Below are positions 53,001-59,699 of a stretch of 64,000 nt of DNA, piece by piece. Every line of letters starts with the position of its first letter. The stretch's first letter is position 1. A program made the translations under genes and the position numbers. The DNA lies in the NCBI GenBank assembly GCA_029465975.1, contig CM055741.1, forward strand, positions 5,237,660-5,301,659, written 5' to 3'. The notes under the pieces are model-generated. The model ran no database searches. It was not told the DNA's origin and was given only the letters and a program-made list of their open reading frames with translations. This DNA is from Dallia pectoralis (lineage: Eukaryota; Chordata; Actinopteri; Esociformes; Umbridae).

Positions 53001-53320
53001 GTTTTCAGGAGATGGTAGCCATGGTAGCAGCAGAGTTGGCCCAGCAGGGCTCCCTGGAGGCCGTGGCCCAGTCTGTGGTGGAGCGTGTGAAGCGTCTTCA
53101 TCATGACGTCTACGCCGCCGGGAGACAGAGGGCCGCCAGTTGCTCCAGACATGAAGATATGACCCTGTTAATACGTACAATCAACTACACACTGGCTGAT
53201 GGGGCAGTCACACCCACACAGGGTGGGTAGACACACACACACACACACAGGGTGGGTAGACACACACACACACACACACACACAGGGTGGGTAGACACAC
53301 ACACACACACAGGGTGGGTA

Positions 53321-53360
<40 letters not shown>

Positions 53361-53612
53361 GTGGGTAGACACACACACACACACACACACACAGGGTGGG
53401 TAGACACACACACACACACACACACAGGGTGGGTAGACACACACACACACACACACACACAGGGTGGGTAGACACACACACACACACACACACACACAGG
53501 GTGGGTAGACACACACACACACACACACACAGGGTGGGTAGACACACACACACACACACACACACAGGTGGGTAGACACACACACACACACACACACACA
53601 CAGGGTGGGTAG

Positions 53613-53643
<31 letters not shown>

Positions 53644-53744
53644 GTGGGTAGACACACACACACACACACACACACACAGGGTGGGTAGACACACACACAC
53701 ACACAGGGTGGGTAGACACACACACACACACACAGGGTGGGTAG

Positions 53745-53775
<31 letters not shown>

Positions 53776-54229
53776 GTGGGTAGACACACACACACACACA
53801 CACACACAGGGTGGGTAGACACACACACACACACACACACAGGGTGGGTAGACACACACACACACACACACACAGGGTGGGTAGACACACACACACACAC
53901 ACACACACAGGGTGGGTAGACACACACACACACACACACACAGGGTGGGTAGACACACACACACACACACAGGGTGGGTAGACACACACACACACACACA
54001 CACACAGGGTGGGTAGACACACACACACACACACACAGGGTGGGTAGACACACACACACACACACACAGGGTGGGTAGACACACACACACACACACACAC
54101 AGGGTGGGTAGACACACACACACACAGGGTGGGTAGACACACACACACACACACACAGGGTGGGTAGACACACACACACACCCACACAGGGTGGGTAGAC
54201 ACACACACACACACACACAGGGTGGGGAG

Positions 54230-54260
<31 letters not shown>

Positions 54261-54435
54261 GTGGGTAGACACACACACACACACACAGGGTGGGTAGACA
54301 CACACCCACCCACACAGGGTGGGTAGACACACACACACACACACACACACACAGGGTGGGTAGACACACACACACACACACACACACCCACACAGGGTGG
54401 GTAGACACACACACACACACACACAGGGTGGGTAG

Positions 54436-54466
<31 letters not shown>

Positions 54467-55752
54467 GTGGGTAGACACACACACACACACAGGGTGGGTA
54501 GACACACACACACACACACACACACACAGGGTGGGTAGACACACACACACACACACACACACACAGGGTGGGTAGACACACACACACACACACAGGGTGG
54601 GTAGACACACACACACACACACACACACAGGGTGGGTAGACACACACACACACACACACAGGGTGGGTAGACACACACACACACAAGGGGAGTACCATCA
54701 TTATGACGTGTGTGTGTGTGTGTGTGTCTCTGTGTGTGTGGTCCAGGTGGTCGTATATACCCGGTGTCTGTGCCCTATTCCATCTGCGCCAGCAGTACCA
54801 GTAAGACCAGTGTCACCCTCTCCCTGGTCATGCCATCCCAGGGTGGCACTCTGACCAACGGCACCAACACCGCCTCCACCCTGGACGAGGGCACCCCCAC
54901 ACCTGGGTACGTGACGCACATTTGGGGAGAGGGCTGTTTTGTTACAATATCCAGTCTCCGGATTGTCTTCTTCCATTTTCTGTATTTGTCTGGACTTTAT
55001 TATACAGTCGGCTTGTTTTTCTTGTTTGTATTGATTGTGTTGTTCTTTGAGGCTGGTGCATGCAGCTTCTGGGTCGGTCACTCTTTCCTTCGTTCCGCCC
55101 GGCATCCTCCCTTTTCGTTTCTGCTCCGTCATCTTCCTCTTCGGTTTCTGCTCCGTCATCTTCCTCTTCGGTTTCTGCTCCGTCATCTTCCTCTTCGTTC
55201 CTCTTCCCATCATCCTCTTGCCTCTCTCTCTACCGTCTTTAATCTCTGAATCGTCTCCCTGGTACCATCTTTCTATCTCCATCTCATCCATCGCCCCTCC
55301 AGCCCACCTTCAGCGTCTTCCTCCTCCATCCGCCGTTCTACCCTTGACCTCCTCCAGTCCCTTTACCAGTTCCCTCACCCCCCTCTCTCCCCCATCCTGT
55401 CCCCCGACCCGCCCTGCAGCCAAAGTCCCACGGCCACCCTGCTGTCCAGCACCAACACCCAGGCCACTCAGAGCTCCAGCTCGTCCTCGGGAGACGGAGG
55501 AAGCCTCTTCAGGTGGGTTTATCTGAAACGAACCTGACTGAACTGTCTGAGGGGTTCTGCTCTTTTCACTGAAGGTCGTTTCCTGTGAATAAATGTCCTT
55601 CCAGGCAGAGGGCCAGCCAGGCGTCCCAACCAGACGAGACGGGTCGCGTGCCTCCCTACGTCGACTTCACCCAGTTCTACCGTCTGTGGGGCTCGGACCA
55701 CGGAGACGTCCAGGGGTCACAGGGGTCATCGGCCGGTCTGGGGCCCCAGTGA
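38169..55752 (+). CDS. tab1: tab1: TAK1-binding protein 1, 12 coding exons
   Basis: TAB1 binds and activates the kinase TAK1 (MAP3K7) and also docks p38alpha, in TGF-beta, IL-1 and stress signalling in the cytoplasm. Exons: 38169-38201, 40104-40240, 40638-40791, 41240-41326, 44388-44526, 49855-49971, 50170-50281, 51500-51644, 53009-53222, 54747-54906, 55420-55512, 55605-55752. They join in phase into 512 residues (human 504) with no stop or frameshift. Residues about 20-370 form the PP2C-like pseudophosphatase fold, seen as SWTDDLPLC, LYGVFNGFDGSRVSSFV, HTTENEDELQRL, STRRIGDYRVKY, AKSKPIIAEPEI and RHEDMTLLIR. The Ser/Thr-rich linker holds YPVSVPYS and SKTSVTLSLVMPSQG. The C-terminal TAK1-binding helix PYVDFTQFYRLW is at residues 481-492. 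All introns are GT-AG. Intron size is dominated by minisatellites and two hAT-type insertions. Confidence 0.97.
38560..38690. repeat. 29-bp tandem repeat, about 4 copies, in tab1 intron 1
   Basis: Units with CAGTACTGTCACTAATTACA separated by GTAGAACTA. The remainder of intron 1 (38700-40040) is unique DNA without a supported gene, except a short (CA)n at 40050-40066. Confidence 0.85.
40104..40240 (+). CDS. tab1: tab1 coding exon 2
   Basis: Opens after GGTCAG with REHQSWTDDLPLC and ends TTCAG|GTAACC in phase 2. It encodes the start of the PP2C-like fold, including DGKGTQSHPNEDG. The preceding intron 1 holds no polypyrimidine-rich repeat, but a (CA)n lies 40 bp upstream. Confidence 0.95.
40638..40791 (+). 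CDS. tab1: tab1 coding exon 3
   Basis: Starts after CCATCAG and encodes SGEDGLYLYGVFNGFDG through ADVRGILTN; ends AAT|GTAACG in phase 0. The VFNGFDG block replaces the VFDGHGG metal-binding motif of active PP2C phosphatases, consistent with TAB1 being a pseudophosphatase. A (GT)n begins 6 nt into the intron. Confidence 0.96.
40812..41010 (+). mobile_element. Probable transposon fragment in tab1 intron 3
   Basis: Contains TTTCAAAAGTTTGGGACCTA, CCTCATGAAGCAC and CTGCAAGGCTGCGAACGG followed by GAGAATTCTTTGA, blocks I recall from common fish Tc1-type and related repeats, but in a mixed or rearranged order. The class is uncertain. It begins about 20 nt after the exon 3 donor. Confidence 0.35.
41240..41326 (+). 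CDS. tab1: tab1 coding exon 4
   Basis: 29 codons from AFDVVEKSYFETIMDALA to SLQSQIPE; acceptor CTCGTAG, donor GAG|GTAAGC, both phase 0. Length is a multiple of three, so skipping would keep the frame. Confidence 0.96.
41355..41393. repeat. (CA)n microsatellite near exon 4 donor
   Basis: CA run with one CATACA break, starting about 28 nt into intron 4. Confidence 0.95.
41768..43888. repeat. 53-bp minisatellite split by a hAT insertion
   Basis: Units with GTCAGTAGCCTGAAGGGTGA and CGCACATTAGCATCAGCTAG, 53-bp period. About five copies lie at 41768-42045 and three at 43725-43888; the 1.7-kb element between them is a later insertion (see its own entry). The last copy has an expanded GAGAGA. Confidence 0.92.
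42046..43724. mobile_element. Non-autonomous hAT-like transposon with 8-bp target duplication
   Basis: Left end TAGGGGTGGGCGATATG; right end (other strand) TAGGGGTGTGCGATATG. Both ends are followed by ATATCGT/ATATCAT-type sequence. The direct repeat GCCTGAAG at 42038-42045 and 43725-43732 is a perfect 8-bp target duplication, the hallmark of hAT transposition. The 1679-bp interior is AT-rich with no recognisable transposase, and 43095-43410 holds an internal tandem repeat (about 31 bp, marker AGACCAGACCAAAACG). It interrupts the 53-bp minisatellite in tab1 intron 4. Confidence 0.85.
44344..44371. repeat. (CA)n microsatellite just upstream of tab1 exon 5
   Basis: Fourteen CA copies, followed by CGTCTCCCTCCTCCCAG, which is the acceptor of exon 5. 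Confidence 0.96.
44388..44526 (+). CDS. tab1: tab1 coding exon 5
   Basis: Starts after CTCCCAG with GVPFHQLTPQSQKMSEKL and ends LYIANV plus one base before GTAGGTAG. The length (139 nt) is not a multiple of three. The exon is flanked by (CA)n ending 16 nt upstream and (GT)n starting 14 nt downstream. Confidence 0.96.
44541..44599. repeat. (GT)n microsatellite just downstream of tab1 exon 5
   Basis: GT run beginning 14 nt after the exon 5 donor and broken once by GGCTGTG. It is complementary to the (CA)n on the other side of the exon. Confidence 0.96.
44607..45715. repeat. 54-bp minisatellite, about 20 copies, in tab1 intron 5
   Basis: Units with AAGGTATCATATATTGGGCA and CCATCCTTCCCTGGGGGGCA. 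The 54-bp length is 18 codons, so frames of up to 436 residues stay open on both strands; these are artefacts. Variation is mainly CATATATAA versus CATACATAA, and GTTAGCC versus GTTAGTC. Confidence 0.96.
45715..47500. other. tab1 intron 5 interior, no other gene seen
   Basis: Unique DNA with a (GT)n at 47163-47203. Reading frames here are short and lack exon features. A near-palindrome CTGCGTACACGTACGCAG occurs near 45980. Confidence 0.5.
47500..48180. repeat. Minisatellite of 28- and 36-bp units in tab1 intron 5
   Basis: Units GAGCCCTGGGGTCAA plus TGTGGATGGATGACC, some with TTCTA inserted before GAGCC and some with GTGGAAGGATG. A hAT-type MITE at 47544-47746 interrupts the first units. Confidence 0.9.
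47544..47746. mobile_element. hAT-type MITE, 203 bp
   Basis: Terminal inverted repeats: left CAGGGATGTCAAACCGGTTC, right (other strand) CACAGGTGTCAAACCGGTTC. Flanking 8-bp sequences TTTTAGAG and TATTAGAG match at seven of eight positions, as for a hAT target duplication. The body includes GACCTAATCAACCAG and TTAATCAATCAAG, seen in common fish non-autonomous hAT repeats. Too small to encode a transposase. Confidence 0.82.
48352..48770. repeat. 29-bp minisatellite, about 14 copies, in tab1 intron 5
   Basis: Units GTGTCCACTTGATCCGTTAA plus ACCAAGCGC, nearly identical, with an AAACAAGCGC variant in five later copies and one AAGCGTG. Confidence 0.96.
48960..49500 (+). pseudogene. Tc1-like transposon 3' fossil in tab1 intron 5
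   Basis: Resembles the second half of a fish Tc1-like transposase. Ordered blocks: ACCTCAGATTTATTC and GACAATTACTGGAAGCGTTC (DNDPKH region, decayed), CTGGACTTAAACCCCACTGA near 49193 (the PDLNPIE-type catalytic block), GAACAATGGGGAAAAACTGC near 49290, then CGAAGCTGGTAGAGACATAC and CTGTGATCACTGCC. CTGTCATTACGGGGTATTGTG (49445) matches the conserved 3' non-coding end. Many indels; not functional. Confidence 0.82.
49855..49971 (+). CDS. tab1: tab1 coding exon 6
   Basis: Encodes GNNRALLCKSASDG through TTENEDELQRLVGL. Acceptor GGTCCAG, donor CTGG|GTGAGA. The exon carries the NxxHTTENEDE-type segment of the PP2C fold. Confidence 0.96.
49983..50111. repeat. Duplicated CA tract and 23-bp spacer in tab1 intron 6
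   Basis: (CA)n blocks around two copies of TGTTCTCGCAGGCTGGACTG. The first CA block starts 11 nt after the exon 6 donor. Each copy holds CTCGCAG, which could act as a weak acceptor. Confidence 0.88.
50170..50281 (+). CDS. tab1: tab1 coding exon 7
   Basis: Encodes LDVSRLRQAGVIAGQ, STRRIGDYRVKYNY and SEIDLL. Acceptor CTCCTCCAG, donor CTCAG|GTGATC. The donor sequence GTGATCAC recurs many times in the following intron. Confidence 0.96.
50282..51090. repeat. GTGATCAC/(CA)n composite repeat filling tab1 intron 7
   Basis: Begins at the exon 7 donor (AG|GTGATCACAAACACAC) and repeats GTGATCACACACAC and CATAATCACACACAC about 30 times with an irregular period, including AGCGTGATCACAC. The remaining intron (51090-51499) is unique. 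Confidence 0.9.
51500..51644 (+). CDS. tab1: tab1 coding exon 8
   Basis: Encodes AAKSKPIIAEPEIQPSQ, LTGFLLLMSEGLIKALESAH and GPEQANQ. Acceptor GACATTAG with a weak pyrimidine tract, donor CAG|GTGGGT. It covers the part of the PP2C-like fold just before the exon 9 helices. Confidence 0.95.
51826..52965. repeat. 32/28-bp pyrimidine minisatellite filling tab1 intron 8
   Basis: Units CTTCTGGCCTTCATCCC plus TTTTTCTCTCCCTCT, about 36 copies, with GACC for GGCC and loss of CTCT in some. Strongly C/T-rich on the transcribed strand, ending about 45 nt before the exon 9 acceptor. The 252-residue Phe/Ser/Leu frame is an artefact. Confidence 0.95.
53009..53222 (+). CDS. tab1: tab1 coding exon 9
   Basis: Encodes EMVAMVAAELAQQGSLEAV, VVERVKRLHHDVYAAG and RHEDMTLLIRTINY, ending the pseudophosphatase fold. 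Acceptor TGTTTTCAG, donor ACACAGG|GTGGGT. If the donor is not used, the frame meets TAG at 53227-53229. Introns on both sides are almost wholly minisatellite. Confidence 0.95.
53217..54685. repeat. Splice-donor minisatellite, about 44 copies, in tab1 intron 9
   Basis: Each unit is ACACAGGGTGGGTAGACAC plus a variable (AC)n, giving periods of about 22-46 bp. The first copy is the real exon 9 end and donor (ACACAGG|GTGGGTAG); I count about 43 further GTGGGTAG-type copies, two slightly altered (near 53571 and 54223). Three copies keep the longer exon-like CCACACAGGGTGGGTAG. The 500-residue minus-strand Cys/Val frames are artefacts. Confidence 0.95.
54708..54741 (+). promoter_or_regulatory. (TG)n tract at the tab1 exon 10 acceptor
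   Basis: GTGTGT run with one CTC interruption, directly before GTCCAG|GT. It replaces the usual pyrimidine tract. UG repeats next to an acceptor are bound by TDP-43 in human CFTR exon 9, so exon 10 inclusion might be regulated; inferred by analogy. Confidence 0.5.
54747..54906 (+). CDS. tab1: tab1 coding exon 10
   Basis: Encodes GRIYPVSVPYSICASS, TSKTSVTLSLVMPSQG and NTASTLDEGTPTP. It carries the Ser/Thr-rich linker where human TAB1 is O-GlcNAcylated and phosphorylated. The acceptor region is a (TG)n tract ending GGTCCAG instead of a normal pyrimidine tract. Donor CTGG|GTACGT. Confidence 0.95.
55125..55205. repeat. 27-bp tandem repeat, 3 copies, in tab1 intron 10
   Basis: CTGCTCCGTCATCTTCCTCT with TCGGTTT, three copies. 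Part of a pyrimidine-rich stretch that runs on to the exon 11 acceptor at 55419. Confidence 0.9.
55420..55512 (+). CDS. tab1: tab1 coding exon 11
   Basis: Encodes QSPTATLLSSTNTQATQ followed by SSSSSSGDGGSLF. Acceptor CCCTGCAG, donor TTCAG|GTGGGT. Matches the human QSPTLTLQSTNTHTQ and poly-Ser segment in order and length. Confidence 0.93.
55605..55752 (+). CDS. tab1: tab1 coding exon 12 with stop
   Basis: Encodes QRASQASQPDETGRV, PPYVDFTQFYRLWGSDHG (TAK1-binding helix) and a Gly/Gln/Ser-rich tail ending GLGPQ and TGA. The tail after DHG is longer than in human and accounts for much of the 8-residue length difference. Confidence 0.96.
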
Positions 55753-56990
55753 GGCAGGTCGATTTGTGATGACTTTGATGCCGAAGCGCGACGTAACGCT
55801 CAGGCAACATCTGGCGTGGCCTCGTTTTGAGGAGCGACGGACGATCTTCTGGTGGGGAGGATTGGTCGGTAGGGATTAGGTCCCCGGTAAAACTGATCAG
55901 CTGCTGATGAGCGTGGAGCAATCGTGTGATTGGAACTCACCATCATGTACCTCTTTTTTTCCTCTACTTCTAGACTTCTCTCTCCCCTTGTCCCCCTCTT
56001 CCTCCCCCCTCTCTCTGTCCTCTTCCTCCCCTCTCTCTCTGTCCTCTTCCCCCTCTCTGTCCCTCTACGTTCAATTAGGAGAGTATGTGATTGGATGACG
56101 TGTTTTTTATAATCACGTGCATGTTACAATTATTTTAGGCATAATTATTATATATGTACATGTATGTGTGTATGTATGTGTGTTTCATGTTCATGGGGAA
56201 TTTAATTTAAATTCCACCGTGTATTGAACGTCATTCCAGTTACCCAAATGTTCATAGTAAATTTGCAGAGAATTGGAATCAAAGTATGCTGTTTAATTAG
56301 GCTGGAATTTAAACAGACTCCAACCTGAATGCTTTATATATGATGCCTGTGTGTTTTGTCTGTTTGGAGGTAGTGCCTTGGAAAAGTAAACGTTAGAACA
56401 AAGGTTCATTTCTCATTTCTGTTTTTTTTTTTACTTTCCTGAACAGCGGTTGAAAAAGGTACAGATATATTGTTACATTTCAAGTCTGTAAATTCAATTG
56501 ATTGATCTTTGGCTGTGTTAACGTTATTCTGGTTGTACTGTTGAAGAACATGTGGAGTTACAAATACCTGACGAGGTCTACCTGTGTTTACACAGCCTAC
56601 CCCGGTTCACCTTGCTAGGCCCAGAGCCGAAAAGTTTTTCTGTTACACCTAATGAATTCACCAACCTTCTGTCCCAGGTCAGAGAATGAACTGTCAGGGG
56701 TGCAATTCTCGTCGATACGTTGTAGTACAGTTGAATTCACAGGAACAAGGCATCATGGGAAAATAACAAGCCAGTCGACCAATGTGTGTGCATGTCTTGA
56801 TACCGTGGCTGGTTCTCACGTGTCAAATGCAACTCTGGGGTTACTCTTTTGAACACTTAGGAAGGTAAATATACTCTTTGACATGTGTTTTTTCAACATA
56901 TTTGATAGGCGACCGTACTTGGAAATCACACAAAACAAATACACATTTTCATCGATTTTTTTCCGAGCGAAATAAATCTGCAGGAAGTAG
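55753..56990 (+). other. tab1: Likely tab1 3' UTR
   Basis: Non-repetitive sequence after the tab1 stop, with a CT-rich stretch at 55960-56065. The first clear AATAAA is at 56971-56976, which would give a 3' UTR of about 1.2 kb. The true cleavage site is not visible. 57000-57550 shows nothing further. Confidence 0.4.
56971..56976 (+). terminator. Candidate polyadenylation signal for tab1
   Basis: AATAAA hexamer about 1.2 kb after the tab1 stop codon. No strong GT-rich downstream element was identified, so this is only a candidate. Confidence 0.3.
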
Positions 56991-57552
56991 CTCCTGGAGC
57001 TGGAGTTGCGTCCGTTGGACAGAAATAACTTCACAGAGGCGGTAGACGTAAACAGTCTTCTGTGGACGTTCGTACGCACTGGCTGAATTGCTTCAGCTGG
57101 GGAATGTGTTTTTATGACTGTGCTTAAAAACCCCCGTCTGATTTTCTATAACGCCAGGGTCGTCCGTTTTTCAAGCCGATGGCCATCTGGCAAATAAGTC
57201 ATGCATCTTCTGCTCTGTAATCTTAAGTTATTTCTGATGTGTTCTGACAATTGGCTCTAGAGGTTAATTGTGGCTAGAGATAACTACCGTTGGACAGGGA
57301 GACGGATGGTTCCTGTGTTGTTGTTGTTTCTTCCTGGTAAGTGTATTTTGCGACTCTGCTTTTTTGAAATAATTTGCCAACTGATGGAATGATTAAGGGG
57401 TGCTATGTTTTTCTGCCCAAGGAAATTGCTTTTCTGTTTGCTTGCGTACATGATTGAAATGTGTTATTTTTGCAGGGTTGTTTTGTTCAATTAGGTTACC
57501 CTAATCTGGTCTGAAATTGATGTCCTGGTACATAAACAAACATGTATTTATG

Positions 57553-57581
<29 letters not shown>

Positions 57582-57584
<3 letters not shown>

Positions 57585-58130
57585 ACCATTAAAAAGTTTG
57601 GAGTCACTTAGAAATTGGTCACCCTGAAATTGGTTTGAATAGGAAATCTAGAAAATGTCTAACTTCACTTTGCCAAAGAATCCTCCGTTTGCAGCAATGG
57701 CAGCCTTGCGGACCTCTGGCGTTCTGGCTGTCAATATGTTGGTGTTGATTTCACCACATGCTTTCTGAACTACGTTTCACAGGTTCTAATTGCATGGATA
57801 CTGGTTGCCGTTTACACCGTTGTTTTGATGGTACTATTCAATGACGCTGCCCGTAGAAGACACGTGAGGCGTCTGTTTTTCTAAAACCAGATACTTCTGT
57901 TTGTCCTCTTGCTCGGTTGTGCACCGGGGCCTCGCACTCTTCTCTCGGTCGAGAGCCAGTGTGTCCCCTGTAAAGGGATTAGCACACGGGTTTGTATACG
58001 ATCTTCAATTTCTTGCCAGTATCTATTCCATAAAAACTGCAGTCTCCAACTACAATCATCATTTACAACAAAATGTGCAATAAATTGAATATGGTCTCTG
58101 ATTTCCCTCTGGTCCAATATATGTAACCGT
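57582..58130 (-). pseudogene. Tc1-like transposon remnant
   Basis: Plus-strand end CATTAAAAAGTTTGGAGTCACTT resembles the terminal region of fish Tc1-like elements. Read on the minus strand, 58070 to 57840 gives GCAAGAAATTGAAGATCGTA, then CACTGGCTCTCGACCGAGAG, GAGGCCCCGGTGCACAACCG and AAACAGACGCCTCACGTG, the order of the N-terminal DNA-binding half of such a transposase. The catalytic half is missing between. Preceded by a (CA)n at 57555-57584. Confidence 0.78.
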
Positions 58131-58839
58131 ACATCTTACACATACTGGGTGTCGACCATGTCCAACAGCTTTACGGAGTTGTTTATTAAAATAAAGATGG
58201 AACTTAAAGTAGAAGGTGCCAGTTTGACATGACTTTCATTATTTACCCCTGAAATAGTCGTTTAGGCAATGATGTTGACGCAGGATACTCGGGTCACAGC
58301 ATATAACAGCGCTCCGGAGGGTATTGTATTCTGGCCGGGGAGGGGGTGTGGCTCCCAGTACGAGGGGGTGTGGCTCCGAGTACGAGAGGGGTGGCTCCCA
58401 GTACGAGAGGGGGTCCGTGGCTAAATGCGAGGGAACAGGCCACGCGAGTGTAATGGTTTGACTATGTTTGCGACACATGCGTGCAGAAAAACAACAAGCC
58501 CAGATGTGCGGCTGATGTGTGTCACAACACTGTGTTGTGCCAGTTGCTGCTTTGCGGTATAAAATGCATTGCATTATGGCGCCCTTCACCCACTGTCTTC
58601 TCTCACTTCCTTGTTTACAGTTCTGCCTTTATTTCAATCGTCACCTACCCCCCCTCACGTCCCCGTCCCCCCCACACACTCTCTATTTTTCCCAAACACT
58701 CCAGCGATAAGTAAAACCCCCAGCACAGGGAGGAGCTCTTGCCCGGTGCCTCTCTGCCATTTCTTCCCCTTTTCTCAATTCAACCGAGAGAGAATATCAG
58801 ATAGAGGGAGGGGGGGGGTCTCCTGCTGCTCCTCATATG

Positions 58840-59660
58840 AGCGGAAGGTCGTCATATTCCGTGCACTTCACTCGCAGTAGACCCGGGCGACACACGAGAA
58901 CCGGGGAGAGGGGCTGCATCACAGATAAGGAGACCGGGACCGCAGATAGGAGGCACGAAAGGAGGCGGCAGAAGGCGGGTCATAAAAACGTCAAACACGG
59001 CGTTAGACACCGGCGCGTTTCACTCCCTCCTTGTTTCACTCCCTCCGTGTTTCACCTCCATCACCTACACGCTCGAGCCCGTCGGGATGGATTTATCTCC
59101 TGCACCATTTGTCAGATCGACAGTCGCCCGGGCGAACGGTGCCTCCGTCCTGTTATTGTGCTCGTGCTGAGGGGCTGTTATTGTGCTCGTGCTGAGGGGC
59201 TGTTATTGTGCTCGTGCTGAGGGGCTGTTATTGTGCTCGTTATTCGGTGCGTGCCCGCTCGCTATCACGGATGTCGAGGAATTGAACCTGGCGACATTAA
59301 TCGGAGGAGACTGGCTTCGTGGACTCAACAGCTCGCAGGAAGCCCCTTTTTGTCGGGCACCACCCAGGGACACTGTCCTATATAGTGGAGCCCACTTCTG
59401 TCCGGATGCAAAACACCACCAGCACCACCCGCAGCCTGGAGAAGCCGTGCATGTGTGTGTGATGAGATAAATATGTGACCGGGGGGACTATAACGGGAGA
59501 CCCCGGTTGGGTGAGGTCCGATCTGCATATTACCCAGGCTGATTACGGAGGCTCTGGTGACGAGACATGGAGATGGTATAAATAGAGCGTTTATTGATAC
59601 ACCACCAACCACACGGATACATCTGACAACACTATCTGCATCTAGAGACATCCAACACAG
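58840..59660 (+). promoter_or_regulatory. CpG-rich region, possible promoter or 5' exon of the next gene
   Basis: CpG-dense sequence after an AT-rich stretch. A donor-like GATGG|GTAAGG near 59664 could end a 5' exon. By human gene order (TAB1 followed by MGAT3 in the same orientation) this might be the mgat3 5' region, but no mgat3 coding sequence lies in the window. It includes a 25-bp repeat (GCTGTTATTGTGCTCGTGCT), about 3.5 copies, at 59152-59241. Confidence 0.25.
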
Positions 59661-59699
59661 GCGATGGGTAAGGAAGAGTCTGGGGGGGAGATGTGCGGC

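Noticed and set aside
53168..54701. Three minus-strand frames of about 500 residues made of Cys/Val with STHP or YPPC
   Set aside because: Reverse reading of the (CA)n-containing splice-donor array inside tab1 intron 9.
55035..55526. 163-residue plus frame spanning tab1 intron 10 and exon 11
   Set aside because: Different frame from tab1 in exon 11; the upstream part is repeat-derived pyrimidine-rich intron.
58840..59470. Coding exons of mgat3
   Set aside because: Expected next gene by human synteny, but no matching coding sequence was found; only a CpG-rich stretch is present.
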